Program-made: the position numbers and the translations under genes
In this document: one piece after another, positions 25,484 through 34,430 of the stretch
How the letters are laid out: every line of letters begins with the position of its first letter
How positions within the stretch are numbered: the first letter of the stretch is position 1
The notes under the pieces: model-generated
What the model was told of the DNA's origin: nothing
Seen by the model: only the letters and a program-made list of their open reading frames with translations
Databases searched by the model: none
DNA from: a bacterium
Lineage (GTDB): Bacteria > Armatimonadota > Chthonomonadetes > Chthonomonadales > CAJBBX01
Length of the DNA stretch: 34,704 nt
Direction: 5' to 3'
Assembly (NCBI GenBank): GCA_009885735.1
Contig: VFKD01000707.1
Coordinates: forward strand, 1-34,704

Positions 25484-26845
25484 ATGTGGCTGGGTACACA
25501 ACGGGCAAACGCGGCGGGCAACCTGGAAATAGGCGGCTGCGACGTCACGCGCCTTGCCGCTGAGTTTGGAACTCCTCTCTACGTGGTGGACGAGGCTCTC
25601 ATTCGGTCGAACTGTCGAGAATTCTCTGCTGCATTCGCCGCAAGGTACCCCTCGGTGGTGGTATGCTATGCCGGCAAGGCGTTTCTGACGCTTGCCATGG
25701 CAAGAATCGTGGCGCAGGAGGGGCTCTCAATTGACGTTGCGTCGCTTGGCGAGCTCTACACGGCGGTACGCGCCGGCTTCCCGCGCAAACGCATCAACCT
25801 GCATGGCAACAACAAGAGCCGAGAAGAGCTTGAGATGGCCGTCTCAATAGGCATCGGTCATGTGATTGTGGACAACTTCCTCGAGATCGAGATGCTTCAG
25901 GCGGTTGTGCGCGAGCAGCACAAGTCGATGAACGTGCTGGTGCGCTGCACTCCTGGAGTGGATCCGCACACTCACAAGTTTATCAGCACTGGTCAGGCAG
26001 ATACAAAATTCGGCTTCAACATTAAGGATGGTTCGGCGATAGAGGCTGTGCGGCGCTTGTTGGCCTCAGACGGGGTGGTGTTCGATGGCCTGCACTGCCA
26101 TGTAGGCTCGCAGCTATTAGACACCCAGGCCCACGAAGGCGCGGTGGACGCGCTTGTCGGGCTTATGGCGGAGATCGAGCGCAGATTTGGGCAGTCCTGC
26201 AAGATGCTCAATATCGGCGGCGGCTTGGGAGTGCGGTACACGGAAGATCAGCGTCCTCCCTCATACGACGAGTTTGCGGAGGTGGTTACGAGCAGGCTGA
26301 AGTCCGCACTAGACCGCGCCGGCCTGAAGTATCCCACTCTGGCGCAGGAGCCTGGCCGCGCTCTGGTCGGCGAGGCGGGGACTACGCTCTATACGGTTGG
26401 CTCCATCAAGACAGTGCCTATTACCGAGGCTCCGGGGCACCGAACCTATGTGAGCGTGGACGGTGGAATGTCGGACAATCCGCGTCCGCAGCTGTACGAT
26501 GCGGTTTATCAGGTGATCGTGGCGAATAGGGCTACCGAGAAGCACGACCAGATTGTCTCGATCGCCGGAAAGCACTGCGAGACGGATGTGCTCATCTGGA
26601 ATGTGGCTGCGGCGGCCATGAAGACCGGAGATATCCTGGCCGTGCAGACCACGGGCGCCTATAATCATGGAATGGCCAGCAACTATAATCGGTTCCTACG
26701 GCCAGCCGTGGTGCTGGTGAACGACGGGGCTGCCGATCTCGTAGTAGAGCGAGAGACCCTGCGCGACCTGCTTCGCAAGGAGCGCGTGCCGCAGAGGCTC
26801 AGAGCCGGCGGCCAGAGGCGCTCTCGATCACTGTCCGCCAAGTAG
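25484..26845 (+). CDS. lysA: diaminopimelate decarboxylase
   Basis: FGTPLYVVDEALIRSN; VCYAGKAFLTLAMARIVAQEG; LHGNNKSREELEMA; CHVGSQLLD; LNIGGGLGVRY; EPGRALVGEAG; GKHCETDVL. Start uncertain (25412, 25481 and 25484 all in frame). Confidence 0.93.
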   Translation: MWLGTQRANAAGNLEIGGCDVTRLAAEFGTPLYVVDEALIRSNCREFSAAFAARYPSVVVCYAGKAFLTLAMARIVAQEGLSIDVASLGELYTAVRAGFPRKRINLHGNNKSREELEMAVSIGIGHVIVDNFLEIEMLQAVVREQHKSMNVLVRCTPGVDPHTHKFISTGQADTKFGFNIKDGSAIEAVRRLLASDGVVFDGLHCHVGSQLLDTQAHEGAVDALVGLMAEIERRFGQSCKMLNIGGGLGVRYTEDQRPPSYDEFAEVVTSRLKSALDRAGLKYPTLAQEPGRALVGEAGTTLYTVGSIKTVPITEAPGHRTYVSVDGGMSDNPRPQLYDAVYQVIVANRATEKHDQIVSIAGKHCETDVLIWNVAAAAMKTGDILAVQTTGAYNHGMASNYNRFLRPAVVLVNDGAADLVVERETLRDLLRKERVPQRLRAGGQRRSRSLSAK

Positions 26846-26905
26846 ACCTGGGTACCAGGGCCGATTTAAGTCCGGCACGATGCCGGCAGAGAAGACCACA
26901 CAAGC

Positions 26906-27553
26906 ATGGGCGCTAACTTCGATCTGACCCACTTCATACTGCAGATGGCCGTTCTCGTCATTGCTATTACGATTCACGAGTTTGCTCACGCCATCACCGC
27001 GGATCGCCTAGGCGACCCCACTCCTAGAAGCCAAGGTCGCATCTCGCTCTTCCCCACGGACCATCTCGACCCCGTGGGTTCGATAATGATGGTGCTGTCG
27101 AGCCTAGTGGGATTCGGAATCGGTTGGGGCAAGCCGGTGATGACAAATCCGGGCAATTTCAAGAACCCGAGGCGGGATGGAGCGATTGTTGCGGTTGCGG
27201 GTCCCATCAGTAATCTCATCCAGGCCACCATCTTCGCGCTCATACTTAGAGCAACAATCAGCCAGGACTTGAGCCCGTCCGTTGCCTATTTCCTTCTCAT
27301 GGGCGTCTATATCAATCTGTCGCTCGCGTTCTTCAACTTGATTCCGATAGCGCCGCTTGATGGCTCATGGATAATGACCGCCATCCTCCCGTACCAGCAG
27401 GCGATGGCCTATCGAGCTTGGATGGGTCAGTACGGCATGCTCCTGTTCCTCGGCCTCATCCTATTCGAGAGACAGCTCCACATCATTAATAGCCTGATCG
27501 GGCCGCCGGTCACATATTGTGCGAGACTGCTGCTAGGTGGCCTGGGTGGCTAA
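26906..27553 (+). CDS. site-2 protease-like M50 family membrane metallopeptidase
   Basis: VIAITIHEFAHAITADRLGDPTPRSQGRISLFPTDHLDPVGS (HExxH) and LIPIAPLDGSWI. Confidence 0.93.
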   Translation: MGANFDLTHFILQMAVLVIAITIHEFAHAITADRLGDPTPRSQGRISLFPTDHLDPVGSIMMVLSSLVGFGIGWGKPVMTNPGNFKNPRRDGAIVAVAGPISNLIQATIFALILRATISQDLSPSVAYFLLMGVYINLSLAFFNLIPIAPLDGSWIMTAILPYQQAMAYRAWMGQYGMLLFLGLILFERQLHIINSLIGPPVTYCARLLLGGLGG

Positions 27554-27577
27554 CCGGCCCTCAGCGTGGTTCAGGCA

Positions 27578-28573
27578 ATGAGCGGAAAGAGGCTTCTGAG
27601 CGGAATGCAGCCCACCGGCACGGGCGCGCTGCACATTGGCAATCTTGAAGGGGCGCTCCGCAACTGGGTGAGGCTGCAGTACGACTACGAGATGTTTTGC
27701 TGCGTGGTCGACTGGCATGCGCTCACGACGATGTTTGACCGGACTGAAGAGATTGGCCCAGCCGCAAGGCAAACGGCGGCGGATTACATCGCGGGTGGTC
27801 TTGACCCGCAGCGCTGCGCCATTTTTCTGCAGAGCCATGTGCCGCAGCACGCCGAGCTGCACCTGCTTCTGTCTATGGTGACACCAGTAGGCTGGCTGGA
27901 GCGGGTCCCAACCTACAAAGAGAAGCGCGAGAGCCTGAAGCTCAATGATGAGCAAGTCTCGTATGGGCTGCTGGGTTATCCCGTGCTGCAGACCGCGGAC
28001 ATTCTGCTCTACCGGGCTCACGCGGTCCCGGTCGGCAAGGACCAGGCCGCTCACCTCGAGATTTCACGCGAGATCGCTAGGCGGTTCAATCGATTGTATG
28101 GCGAAGTATTCCCAGAGCCCGCCGCAGTGATTGATGCCGCCACCGCGGTTATCCCAGGGCTGGATGGACGGAAGATGAGCAAGTCGTACGACAATGCCAT
28201 CTTTCTGTCGGATTCTGCCGACGTGGTGGCTGCCAAGGTCAACTCGGCCTTCACCACCGAGACCAAGCTGCGCAAGACCGACCCAGGAATTCCCGAGACG
28301 TGCGTGGTCTGCCAACTCCGCAAGGTCTATGATCCTGAAGGCTACCAGACGTCGTGGGAAGAGGACCGTCGGGGCGAACGCGGCTGTATGCAGAGCAAGC
28401 GCGAGCTGACGGAGATATTGAACGAAGCGCTAGAGCCCATTCGCCGCAGGCGCACCGAACTGCTTGCCGACCCGGCCCAACTTGAGGCGATCCTGAAGTT
28501 GGGCGCGCAGAAGGCAAGCGACGCTGCATCTGAAACCATGAAAGCCGTCCGTACCGCCATGAAGATGTATTGA
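27578..28573 (+). CDS. trpS: tryptophanyl-tRNA synthetase
   Basis: MSGKRLLSGMQPTGTGALHIGNLEGALRNW (HIGN) and KMSKSYDNAIFLSD (KMSKS). Confidence 0.95.
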   Translation: MSGKRLLSGMQPTGTGALHIGNLEGALRNWVRLQYDYEMFCCVVDWHALTTMFDRTEEIGPAARQTAADYIAGGLDPQRCAIFLQSHVPQHAELHLLLSMVTPVGWLERVPTYKEKRESLKLNDEQVSYGLLGYPVLQTADILLYRAHAVPVGKDQAAHLEISREIARRFNRLYGEVFPEPAAVIDAATAVIPGLDGRKMSKSYDNAIFLSDSADVVAAKVNSAFTTETKLRKTDPGIPETCVVCQLRKVYDPEGYQTSWEEDRRGERGCMQSKRELTEILNEALEPIRRRRTELLADPAQLEAILKLGAQKASDAASETMKAVRTAMKMY

Positions 28574-28601
28574 CACTATCGCCAAAGGAACTGTCAAACT
28601 G

Positions 28602-29507
28602 ATGGAAGTTCAGCTTATTTCGCTAGACAACATAGTAGAGGACGAGAACCAGCCGCGCAAGCGCTACGATGCCGAGGCGCTAACGGGCCTTGCCGACAGC
28701 ATTCGCCAGCACGGCGTGCTGCAGCCCATCTCAGTTTTGGCCCTGCCGAGTGTCAACATGTTCCGCATCGTTACCGGAGAGCGCAGGTGGCGAGCCGCGA
28801 AGGAGGCCGGTCTCGAACAGATACCTTGCCTCGTGAGGGAGAATGCTCCCGACGACATTCTTACCGAGCAGCTCATCGAGAACGTTCAGCGCGAAGACCT
28901 TCAGCCGCTCGAGAAGGCGCGGGCCGTGGACGTCATCAAGGAGCGGCTCGGCGCCACAAATCGCGAGATTGGAGGCCGCCTGGGCGTCTCCGAGCGCACG
29001 GTGGGCTACCTGCTCGATCTGCTCGAGCTGCCGGCCGAAATTGGCGAACAGGTTGTTGCCAGCCCAAATAGGCCATCGGCCGGACAGGTAACCGAGAAGC
29101 ACGCCCGATTCCTGCGGCAGCTCAACGACTTGCCGGATGTGCAGTCCGCCGTTGTGGACAAGATTCGTGAAGACCGGCTGAATACCGACCATACCGGCCG
29201 CTTGGTGAAGGCGATACGCGAGAAGCCGGAGCGCGCGGACGAATACCTTGGCGCCTCAAGCGACGACCTGCGGGAGCTCTTTGGGACCGGTCCGACGGTC
29301 GCTGCGGTGGTGCAGTCCGCCCCCTCCGGCGTACCGTGCTCCTTTGCCGATCGCATCCTCGAATTCATCGGAACCCTGGACCACTTCCAGCCGATGCTTA
29401 TGTCTCCAGAGCAGGTTCGCCGGTCTGAGGAGGCGCTCACTTCGCTTCGAATGACCGTGGACGCGCTCCTTCGCGAGTGCCGGCTCGAGACCGGCGATCC
29501 TGTCTAG
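28602..29507 (+). CDS. ParB/Spo0J-family partition protein
   Basis: NQPRKRYDAEALTGLADSIRQHGVLQPISV; GERRWRAAKEAGLEQIPCLVR; LIENVQREDLQPLEKA; HTH NREIGGRLGVSERTVGYLLDLLELP. Confidence 0.92.
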   Translation: MEVQLISLDNIVEDENQPRKRYDAEALTGLADSIRQHGVLQPISVLALPSVNMFRIVTGERRWRAAKEAGLEQIPCLVRENAPDDILTEQLIENVQREDLQPLEKARAVDVIKERLGATNREIGGRLGVSERTVGYLLDLLELPAEIGEQVVASPNRPSAGQVTEKHARFLRQLNDLPDVQSAVVDKIREDRLNTDHTGRLVKAIREKPERADEYLGASSDDLRELFGTGPTVAAVVQSAPSGVPCSFADRILEFIGTLDHFQPMLMSPEQVRRSEEALTSLRMTVDALLRECRLETGDPV

Positions 29508-29518
29508 GGGCGGCCACG

Positions 29519-29896
29519 ATGCGTCTCCGAAGCCTTCTAAAGAGCAAGATTCACCGGGCAACTGTTACGGAAGCAAACGTCGACTACATCGGCAGCATCA
29601 CTGTTGATGTGGAGCTGCTAGACCTCTCCGACATCATTCCCGGCGAGCTTGTACACGTCTGGAACGTGGGCAATGGCGAGCGGTTCGAGACCTACGCCCT
29701 TGCTGGCCCTCGCGGCTCGGGCGTGGTCTGTGTTAACGGCGCTGCGGCGCATCGCGTGGAGGTGGGGCACCACGTGATCATCACCGCATTCGTGCTCAGT
29801 GATGAGCCCATCAAGGCAAAGGCGATTATGGTGGATTCGACAAACCGCTTCACGCTCTATCTCTCGCCTCCTGGATATGAGGAGGTCATTACCTAG
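29519..29896 (+). CDS. panD: aspartate 1-decarboxylase
   Basis: MRLRSLLKSKIHRATVTEANVDYIGSITVDVELLDLSDIIPGELVHVWNVGNGERFETYAL (YIGS pyruvoyl self-cleavage site). Confidence 0.95.
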   Translation: MRLRSLLKSKIHRATVTEANVDYIGSITVDVELLDLSDIIPGELVHVWNVGNGERFETYALAGPRGSGVVCVNGAAAHRVEVGHHVIITAFVLSDEPIKAKAIMVDSTNRFTLYLSPPGYEEVIT

Positions 29897-31233
29897 TCTG
29901 GGAGCGATGTAGGCGTGCGGTGATCGAGGCCGAGGAGTTCGCTGGTTGCTCTACGAATGATCTTCTCGCACTCCGGCGTCAGCCGATGTGCGTGATAGTA
30001 CCGGTGAGCGATGTCGACCTCATATCCGCCCTTCTCAAATGCTGCGGCTGTCGGCACGTATCCGTGGACACCATTGACGCAGCCGAGCGCGAGGCATGGC
30101 CTCGGCGTGAGGGTCGAGAGTTCGTTGCCATAGGATACAAACATTTCCGCTGGAAAGCCGACCAAGTCTGCTCCGCCCAATCCTAACCGCTGAATCTCAA
30201 ACTGGACCGGCGCCGCCTTCGCGGCCCGCTCCATCCGATAGTATCGCAACATGCCGTCCGCATGCTGCGCCTCGGCCTTGCCTTCCGCCGACCGTCTCAC
30301 CTTGCTCCAATGCGCCAGTTCCACTTCCGCTTGGGCTCTGCCCATGGGAACTGTCGGCAGGCTCACGACGGATGTTTCGGCACTCAGGGCGTTGTGACCA
30401 GCTAGTGGTTCGGCGGTTTCCGCCGCTGCCAGCACCGCTGCGGCCAGACTTTCCCCAGCAGTCTGGGAGTGCGCGAATTCGCCGCGCGGGAATGGGTTGA
30501 TATCCGCACAGCAACCCTGCAAGAAGAACGGCACCACTGTTCCGTTTGTCTCCGCGCGAATTCTTTCGCATGCCGCACCGCAGAAGTCTGCGGTCACCGC
30601 GAGATTGTCGCCGCCGAGCGTCGTGGGGTGGCAGGTATGTGAGAACAGGACGATGCGCAGTCGTCCGGCGCCGTCGCGCAGAGTGACTACGCGGACACTT
30701 TGGTCTACGGGTCCAGCCGGATTGTGACCGATGACGCAGTCCCCATTCGTGCGAATCTCTCGACGGTTGACGCCAAGCTGCAGTGGAGCGCGACCAGCGG
30801 AAATCGTTGCGGGCCAGACGTTGGAGCATGCCCGCCGCACCAGGTGCGCCATTGTGGCGACTAGGAACGCAATGTAGGCCGGATCGCGGGGGCCCATGGC
30901 GTTGAACTGCCGCGTGACCGGTCCTCCATGTGTGTGAGTACAACTCAACATAAGCGCGAGCGAGGGGATTGCGCTCTCGGCTCGCACTCGCCGGCGAATG
31001 AGCCGCACGAGGTCGAAATCCAGTCCAATGAGATCTGCAGCGACGATAGCGAGGTGAGTAACGCCGTCCGAGAGGACCAGAGCGCGCGCCTTGAGGCGGT
31101 CGTAGATAGAGGTGCATGGATTTGGCCGATAGGCGAACCCGCAGAGGTGAACACCCAATGGGGGAGTGATGTCGGCCTCTGCGGCTCCTGCCGTCAAGTT
31201 CATGAAAATCCTGCCTTCAGAGGAATTGGGCAA
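29893..31233 (-). CDS. neutral/alkaline ceramidase N-terminal-like domain protein
   Basis: MNLTAGAAEADITPPLGVHLCGFAYR...LKARALVLSDG...LSCTHTHGGP. True start probably about 31203. Confidence 0.8.
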   Translation of the reverse strand: MPNSSEGRIFMNLTAGAAEADITPPLGVHLCGFAYRPNPCTSIYDRLKARALVLSDGVTHLAIVAADLIGLDFDLVRLIRRRVRAESAIPSLALMLSCTHTHGGPVTRQFNAMGPRDPAYIAFLVATMAHLVRRACSNVWPATISAGRAPLQLGVNRREIRTNGDCVIGHNPAGPVDQSVRVVTLRDGAGRLRIVLFSHTCHPTTLGGDNLAVTADFCGAACERIRAETNGTVVPFFLQGCCADINPFPRGEFAHSQTAGESLAAAVLAAAETAEPLAGHNALSAETSVVSLPTVPMGRAQAEVELAHWSKVRRSAEGKAEAQHADGMLRYYRMERAAKAAPVQFEIQRLGLGGADLVGFPAEMFVSYGNELSTLTPRPCLALGCVNGVHGYVPTAAAFEKGGYEVDIAHRYYHAHRLTPECEKIIRRATSELLGLDHRTPTSLPD

Positions 31234-31240
31234 CTTTCAT

Positions 31241-31269
31241 TTGACCCAGACCACATACTCGACTATACT
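31241..31269 (+). promoter_or_regulatory. near-consensus sigma-70 promoter for leaderless moaA
   Basis: TTGACC (31241-31246), 17-nt spacer, TATACT (31264-31269), then ATG at 31275. Confidence 0.7.
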
Positions 31270-31274
31270 AGGGC

Positions 31275-32414
31275 ATGCCGCTCATAGACTCCTTCAATCG
31301 AACTATCGACTACCTTCGAGTAAGCGTGACGGATCGCTGCAACTTCCGGTGCATCTACTGCATGCCGGAGGAGGGCGCCGCGATCGCGCCGAAGAAGGAC
31401 CTGCTCACCTACGAGGAGATCGTTCGCGTGGTGCGGGTCGCCGCTGATTGCGGGGTAACCAAGGTTCGTATTACAGGCGGCGAACCGCTGGTGCGCAAGG
31501 ATATCGTCGAGCTCATTTCGCAGATTGGGTCCATCGACGGTATTCGCGACCTCTCTATGACCACCAACGGCTTCCTGCTCGATCAGGTGGCGGAAAAACT
31601 GGCCCAGGGCGGGCTGCATCGCATCAACATCAGCCTTGATACGCTACGCCCAGAGCGGTTCGCGCCAATCGCACGCCGGGGCGAACTTGCGTCTGTTCTG
31701 GCAGGCATCGACGCGGCAAGGGCAGCCGGCCTGACTCCCATTAAGCTCAACGTGGTTGCCATGCGCGGCGTGAATGATGACGAAGTGCTCGACTTTTGCC
31801 GCCTCACTTTGAACGAGGACGTGGACGTTCGGTTCATCGAGCTGATGCCGATAAGCTGGTCCACCGGCGACGACAGCATGCGCGATTTCTATGCGCTCTC
31901 CGGCAAGTCGGACTCATCGCGGGTCTCTACGCTCACGTTGTATCCCAACCGCACAGAGGCATCGTTCAATCGCCTCATGGATACGGGCGGAGTGATGGCG
32001 ACGGACCGCATGCTGGATGCGTCCGCGATGCGCAAGCTCTTTATTTCTGCGAGTGAGATGCGGCAGGGAATTGAGCGCGAGTTTGGACCGATGCAGGCGG
32101 CTGAAGTGGTGACGAACGGTCCAGCCAAGAGTTTTCGCATCGATGGAGCCATTGGCACCGTTGGCTTCATCAGCCAGATATCCAGCGACATCTGCGCGAA
32201 CTGCAACCGCCTACGACTAACCGCAGACGGCCACTTGCGCCCGTGCCTCATGGCGGATGGCGAGGTGGACCTCCGTGGGCCTCTGCGTTCCGGCGCGACG
32301 GACCGTGACATCGCCGATCTGTTTGATCTCACGGTACTGCACAAGCCGTTTGAGCACAGGCTTGAGGACGGCCATGCCCCTCGCAGCCGACACATGAGCC
32401 AGCTCGGCGGCTAA
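31275..32414 (+). CDS. moaA: GTP 3',8-cyclase MoaA
   Basis: DRCNFRCIYCMPEEG; VRITGGEPLVRKDI; second cluster CANCNRLRLTADGHLRPCL; C-terminal MSQLGG (conserved GG tail). Confidence 0.95.
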   Translation: MPLIDSFNRTIDYLRVSVTDRCNFRCIYCMPEEGAAIAPKKDLLTYEEIVRVVRVAADCGVTKVRITGGEPLVRKDIVELISQIGSIDGIRDLSMTTNGFLLDQVAEKLAQGGLHRINISLDTLRPERFAPIARRGELASVLAGIDAARAAGLTPIKLNVVAMRGVNDDEVLDFCRLTLNEDVDVRFIELMPISWSTGDDSMRDFYALSGKSDSSRVSTLTLYPNRTEASFNRLMDTGGVMATDRMLDASAMRKLFISASEMRQGIEREFGPMQAAEVVTNGPAKSFRIDGAIGTVGFISQISSDICANCNRLRLTADGHLRPCLMADGEVDLRGPLRSGATDRDIADLFDLTVLHKPFEHRLEDGHAPRSRHMSQLGG

Positions 32415-32422
32415 CCGCATCC

Positions 32423-32767
32423 ATGCGGAAGGTCTTCCACCCGGTCGCGCGAGCCGAAGATGTGCCGCCTGGAACGGGTATTCCCATTAAAGTCGGCGAC
32501 GACCCCAATTGTGCTCTCTTCCGGACCTCGGACGGTGAGTTCTTCGCCTCCACCTCTCTGTGCCCGCATCAGAATGAAGCACTCGACCAGGGAAGACTAG
32601 AGGGATGCGAGGTGATCTGCCGTCGGCACCATCTGCGGTTCGACCTGCGCACGGGCGACTGCACGAATGCCGGAGGCTATTGGCTGCGCATGATGGAGGT
32701 TCGGCGAACGGGCGACCATATCGAGGTCGGCATCTGGGAGTATGACGACGACCCGAGGTCCGCCTAG
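32423..32767 (+). CDS. Rieske-type [2Fe-2S] ferredoxin-like protein
   Basis: 114 aa. SLCPHQNEALDQGRLEGCEVICRRHHLRFDLRTGD (CxH...CxxH). Confidence 0.88.
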   Translation: MRKVFHPVARAEDVPPGTGIPIKVGDDPNCALFRTSDGEFFASTSLCPHQNEALDQGRLEGCEVICRRHHLRFDLRTGDCTNAGGYWLRMMEVRRTGDHIEVGIWEYDDDPRSA

Positions 32768-33606
32768 TACTTCACAAGGTCATCTCTGCTGGTGAGCCAC
32801 GCATGCTTCTCCCACAACTTGCACCGGAAGACGAGCAAGTAGAGCGTGTTTAGCGCGCAGACCATGTAGCCGTGAAGTCCGTCTCTATACCCCTTGCGCC
32901 GCACATAGAGGTCGAAGAACACCTTCACAAGGGCGGCAAGCGTACGTCCAGGCCTAGGCAGGCGAAATGTGGGAGCCAGCACATCGGTCCGCTCTACATC
33001 CCTATCAGTATAGTAATTCGCCTTACGAATCCATTCCGACACAGAGCGGTGCGAGAAGTGATCGTAGTGGCCGCGCAGGACACCTAGCTCGCCCGATGTA
33101 GTGATGTCTTCGTGTTCCGTATTGCATGCGTAACGCGCTGTGTTCTTGCGAAACAGAATCTTTCGCCTTCCGAATCCGACCGGCCCATCGCGATTCTCTG
33201 GGCCGTATGCGATGCCGTATCGGATCCACTTGCCGAAGAAGAAGACCTTGTTCGGCACCCAATATCCAGAGTATGGGCTGTCCGGCTTTGCAAGCACCTC
33301 CTCTTGTATCTCGCTCGCCAGTTCCGGAGACACGACCTCATCGCTATCCAGGCGCATCACCCAGTCGCCGCTGGCATGGTCGAACCCATAATTGACGTTC
33401 GCGTAGATATAGTCCTTATTCTGCAGGAACCGAACGTTGGAGTAAGAGCGGCATATCTCCTCCGTTTTGTCGGTAGAGAACATATCGACCACAGTAACTT
33501 CGTCGGCCCATGTCAATGCATCCAGGCAGCGGGAAATGATCGGCTCAACGTTGAAGACCGGGATGACAACGGTGAGCGTCTGGCGTGGCCCTGACATGGC
33601 CGTCAA
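32764..33606 (-). CDS. glycosyltransferase family 2 (WaaE/KdtX-like)
   Basis: LTVVIPVFNVEPIISRCLDALTWADEVTVVDMFSTDKTEEIC; GDWVMRLDSDEVVSPELA; RVFFFGKWIRYGIAYG-like segment. Start could be ATG at about 33597. Confidence 0.88.
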   Translation of the reverse strand: MTAMSGPRQTLTVVIPVFNVEPIISRCLDALTWADEVTVVDMFSTDKTEEICRSYSNVRFLQNKDYIYANVNYGFDHASGDWVMRLDSDEVVSPELASEIQEEVLAKPDSPYSGYWVPNKVFFFGKWIRYGIAYGPENRDGPVGFGRRKILFRKNTARYACNTEHEDITTSGELGVLRGHYDHFSHRSVSEWIRKANYYTDRDVERTDVLAPTFRLPRPGRTLAALVKVFFDLYVRRKGYRDGLHGYMVCALNTLYLLVFRCKLWEKHAWLTSRDDLVKY

Positions 33607-34430
33607 TAGTCCACCACTTCGCCAGGGTGTGCCTGCCGGACGTGTTTTTCCCAGAGTTTACACCGTTCAACGAGTATGTAAGCTGTATTCAGCGCACACG
33701 TGATGAAGCCGTGAATGCCGTCTCGATAACCTTTGCGCTTGACATAGAGGCGATAGAAGATTACCGCGAGTGCGACGACTGTCTTCCCAGGTTTCGGAGG
33801 TAGATAGCCTGGTGCGAGGACATCGATCCGCCCTGCGTCGAGGTCGGTGTAGAGGTTCATCTTCGTGATCCACTGGGAGACCGTTCGGTGAGAGAAATGG
33901 TCATAGTGGCCGTGGAGCCTGCTCCAGGATCCTCTCACGCACAGCTCTTCGTGCTGCCGCAGGCAGGGGTAACTCGCAGAGCCCTTCCGGAACAGCACCT
34001 GCCGATAACCGAAACCGGGTCTTTCGGTCCCGAATCGCGTGTCTAGCGCAATCCCGTAGCGAATCCACTTGCCAAAGAAGAAAACCCGGTTCGGCACCCA
34101 GAAGCCCTCGTAGGGCCGATCCGCCAGAGCCAGAACTTTGACCTGAATCTCCGCTGCAAGCTCAGGAGATACCACTTCATCCGCATCGATTCGGAGTATC
34201 CAGTCACCAGTCGACCGCTCGATACCAAGGTTGATATTGACGTTTAGCCAGTCCTCACTCTGCAGAAACACAACGTTCGGGAATCCAGTTGCGATATCGG
34301 CCGTGCGGTCTGTGGAGAACTTGTCCACGACGACGATCTCATCGCACCAGCCTAGTGCCTGGAGGCAGCGCGGCAGATTGTGCTCCTCGTTGTATACGCC
34401 CATCACCGCAGATATCTTCTGGCGGATCAC
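33603..34430 (-). CDS. glycosyltransferase family 2 (WaaE/KdtX-like), tandem paralogue
   Basis: ISAVMGVYNEEHNLPRCLQALGWCDEIVVVDKFSTDRTADIA; GDWILRIDADEVVSPELA; VFFFGKWIRYGIALD. The track extends to 34634, but a GTG start near 34430 avoids overlap with the ABC gene. Confidence 0.86.
   Translation of the reverse strand: MIRQKISAVMGVYNEEHNLPRCLQALGWCDEIVVVDKFSTDRTADIATGFPNVVFLQSEDWLNVNINLGIERSTGDWILRIDADEVVSPELAAEIQVKVLALADRPYEGFWVPNRVFFFGKWIRYGIALDTRFGTERPGFGYRQVLFRKGSASYPCLRQHEELCVRGSWSRLHGHYDHFSHRTVSQWITKMNLYTDLDAGRIDVLAPGYLPPKPGKTVVALAVIFYRLYVKRKGYRDGIHGFITCALNTAYILVERCKLWEKHVRQAHPGEVVDY

Noticed and set aside
30197-31117. 306-aa minus-strand ORF
   Set aside because: Alternate frame within the ceramidase-like gene; arginine/proline-rich low-information sequence.
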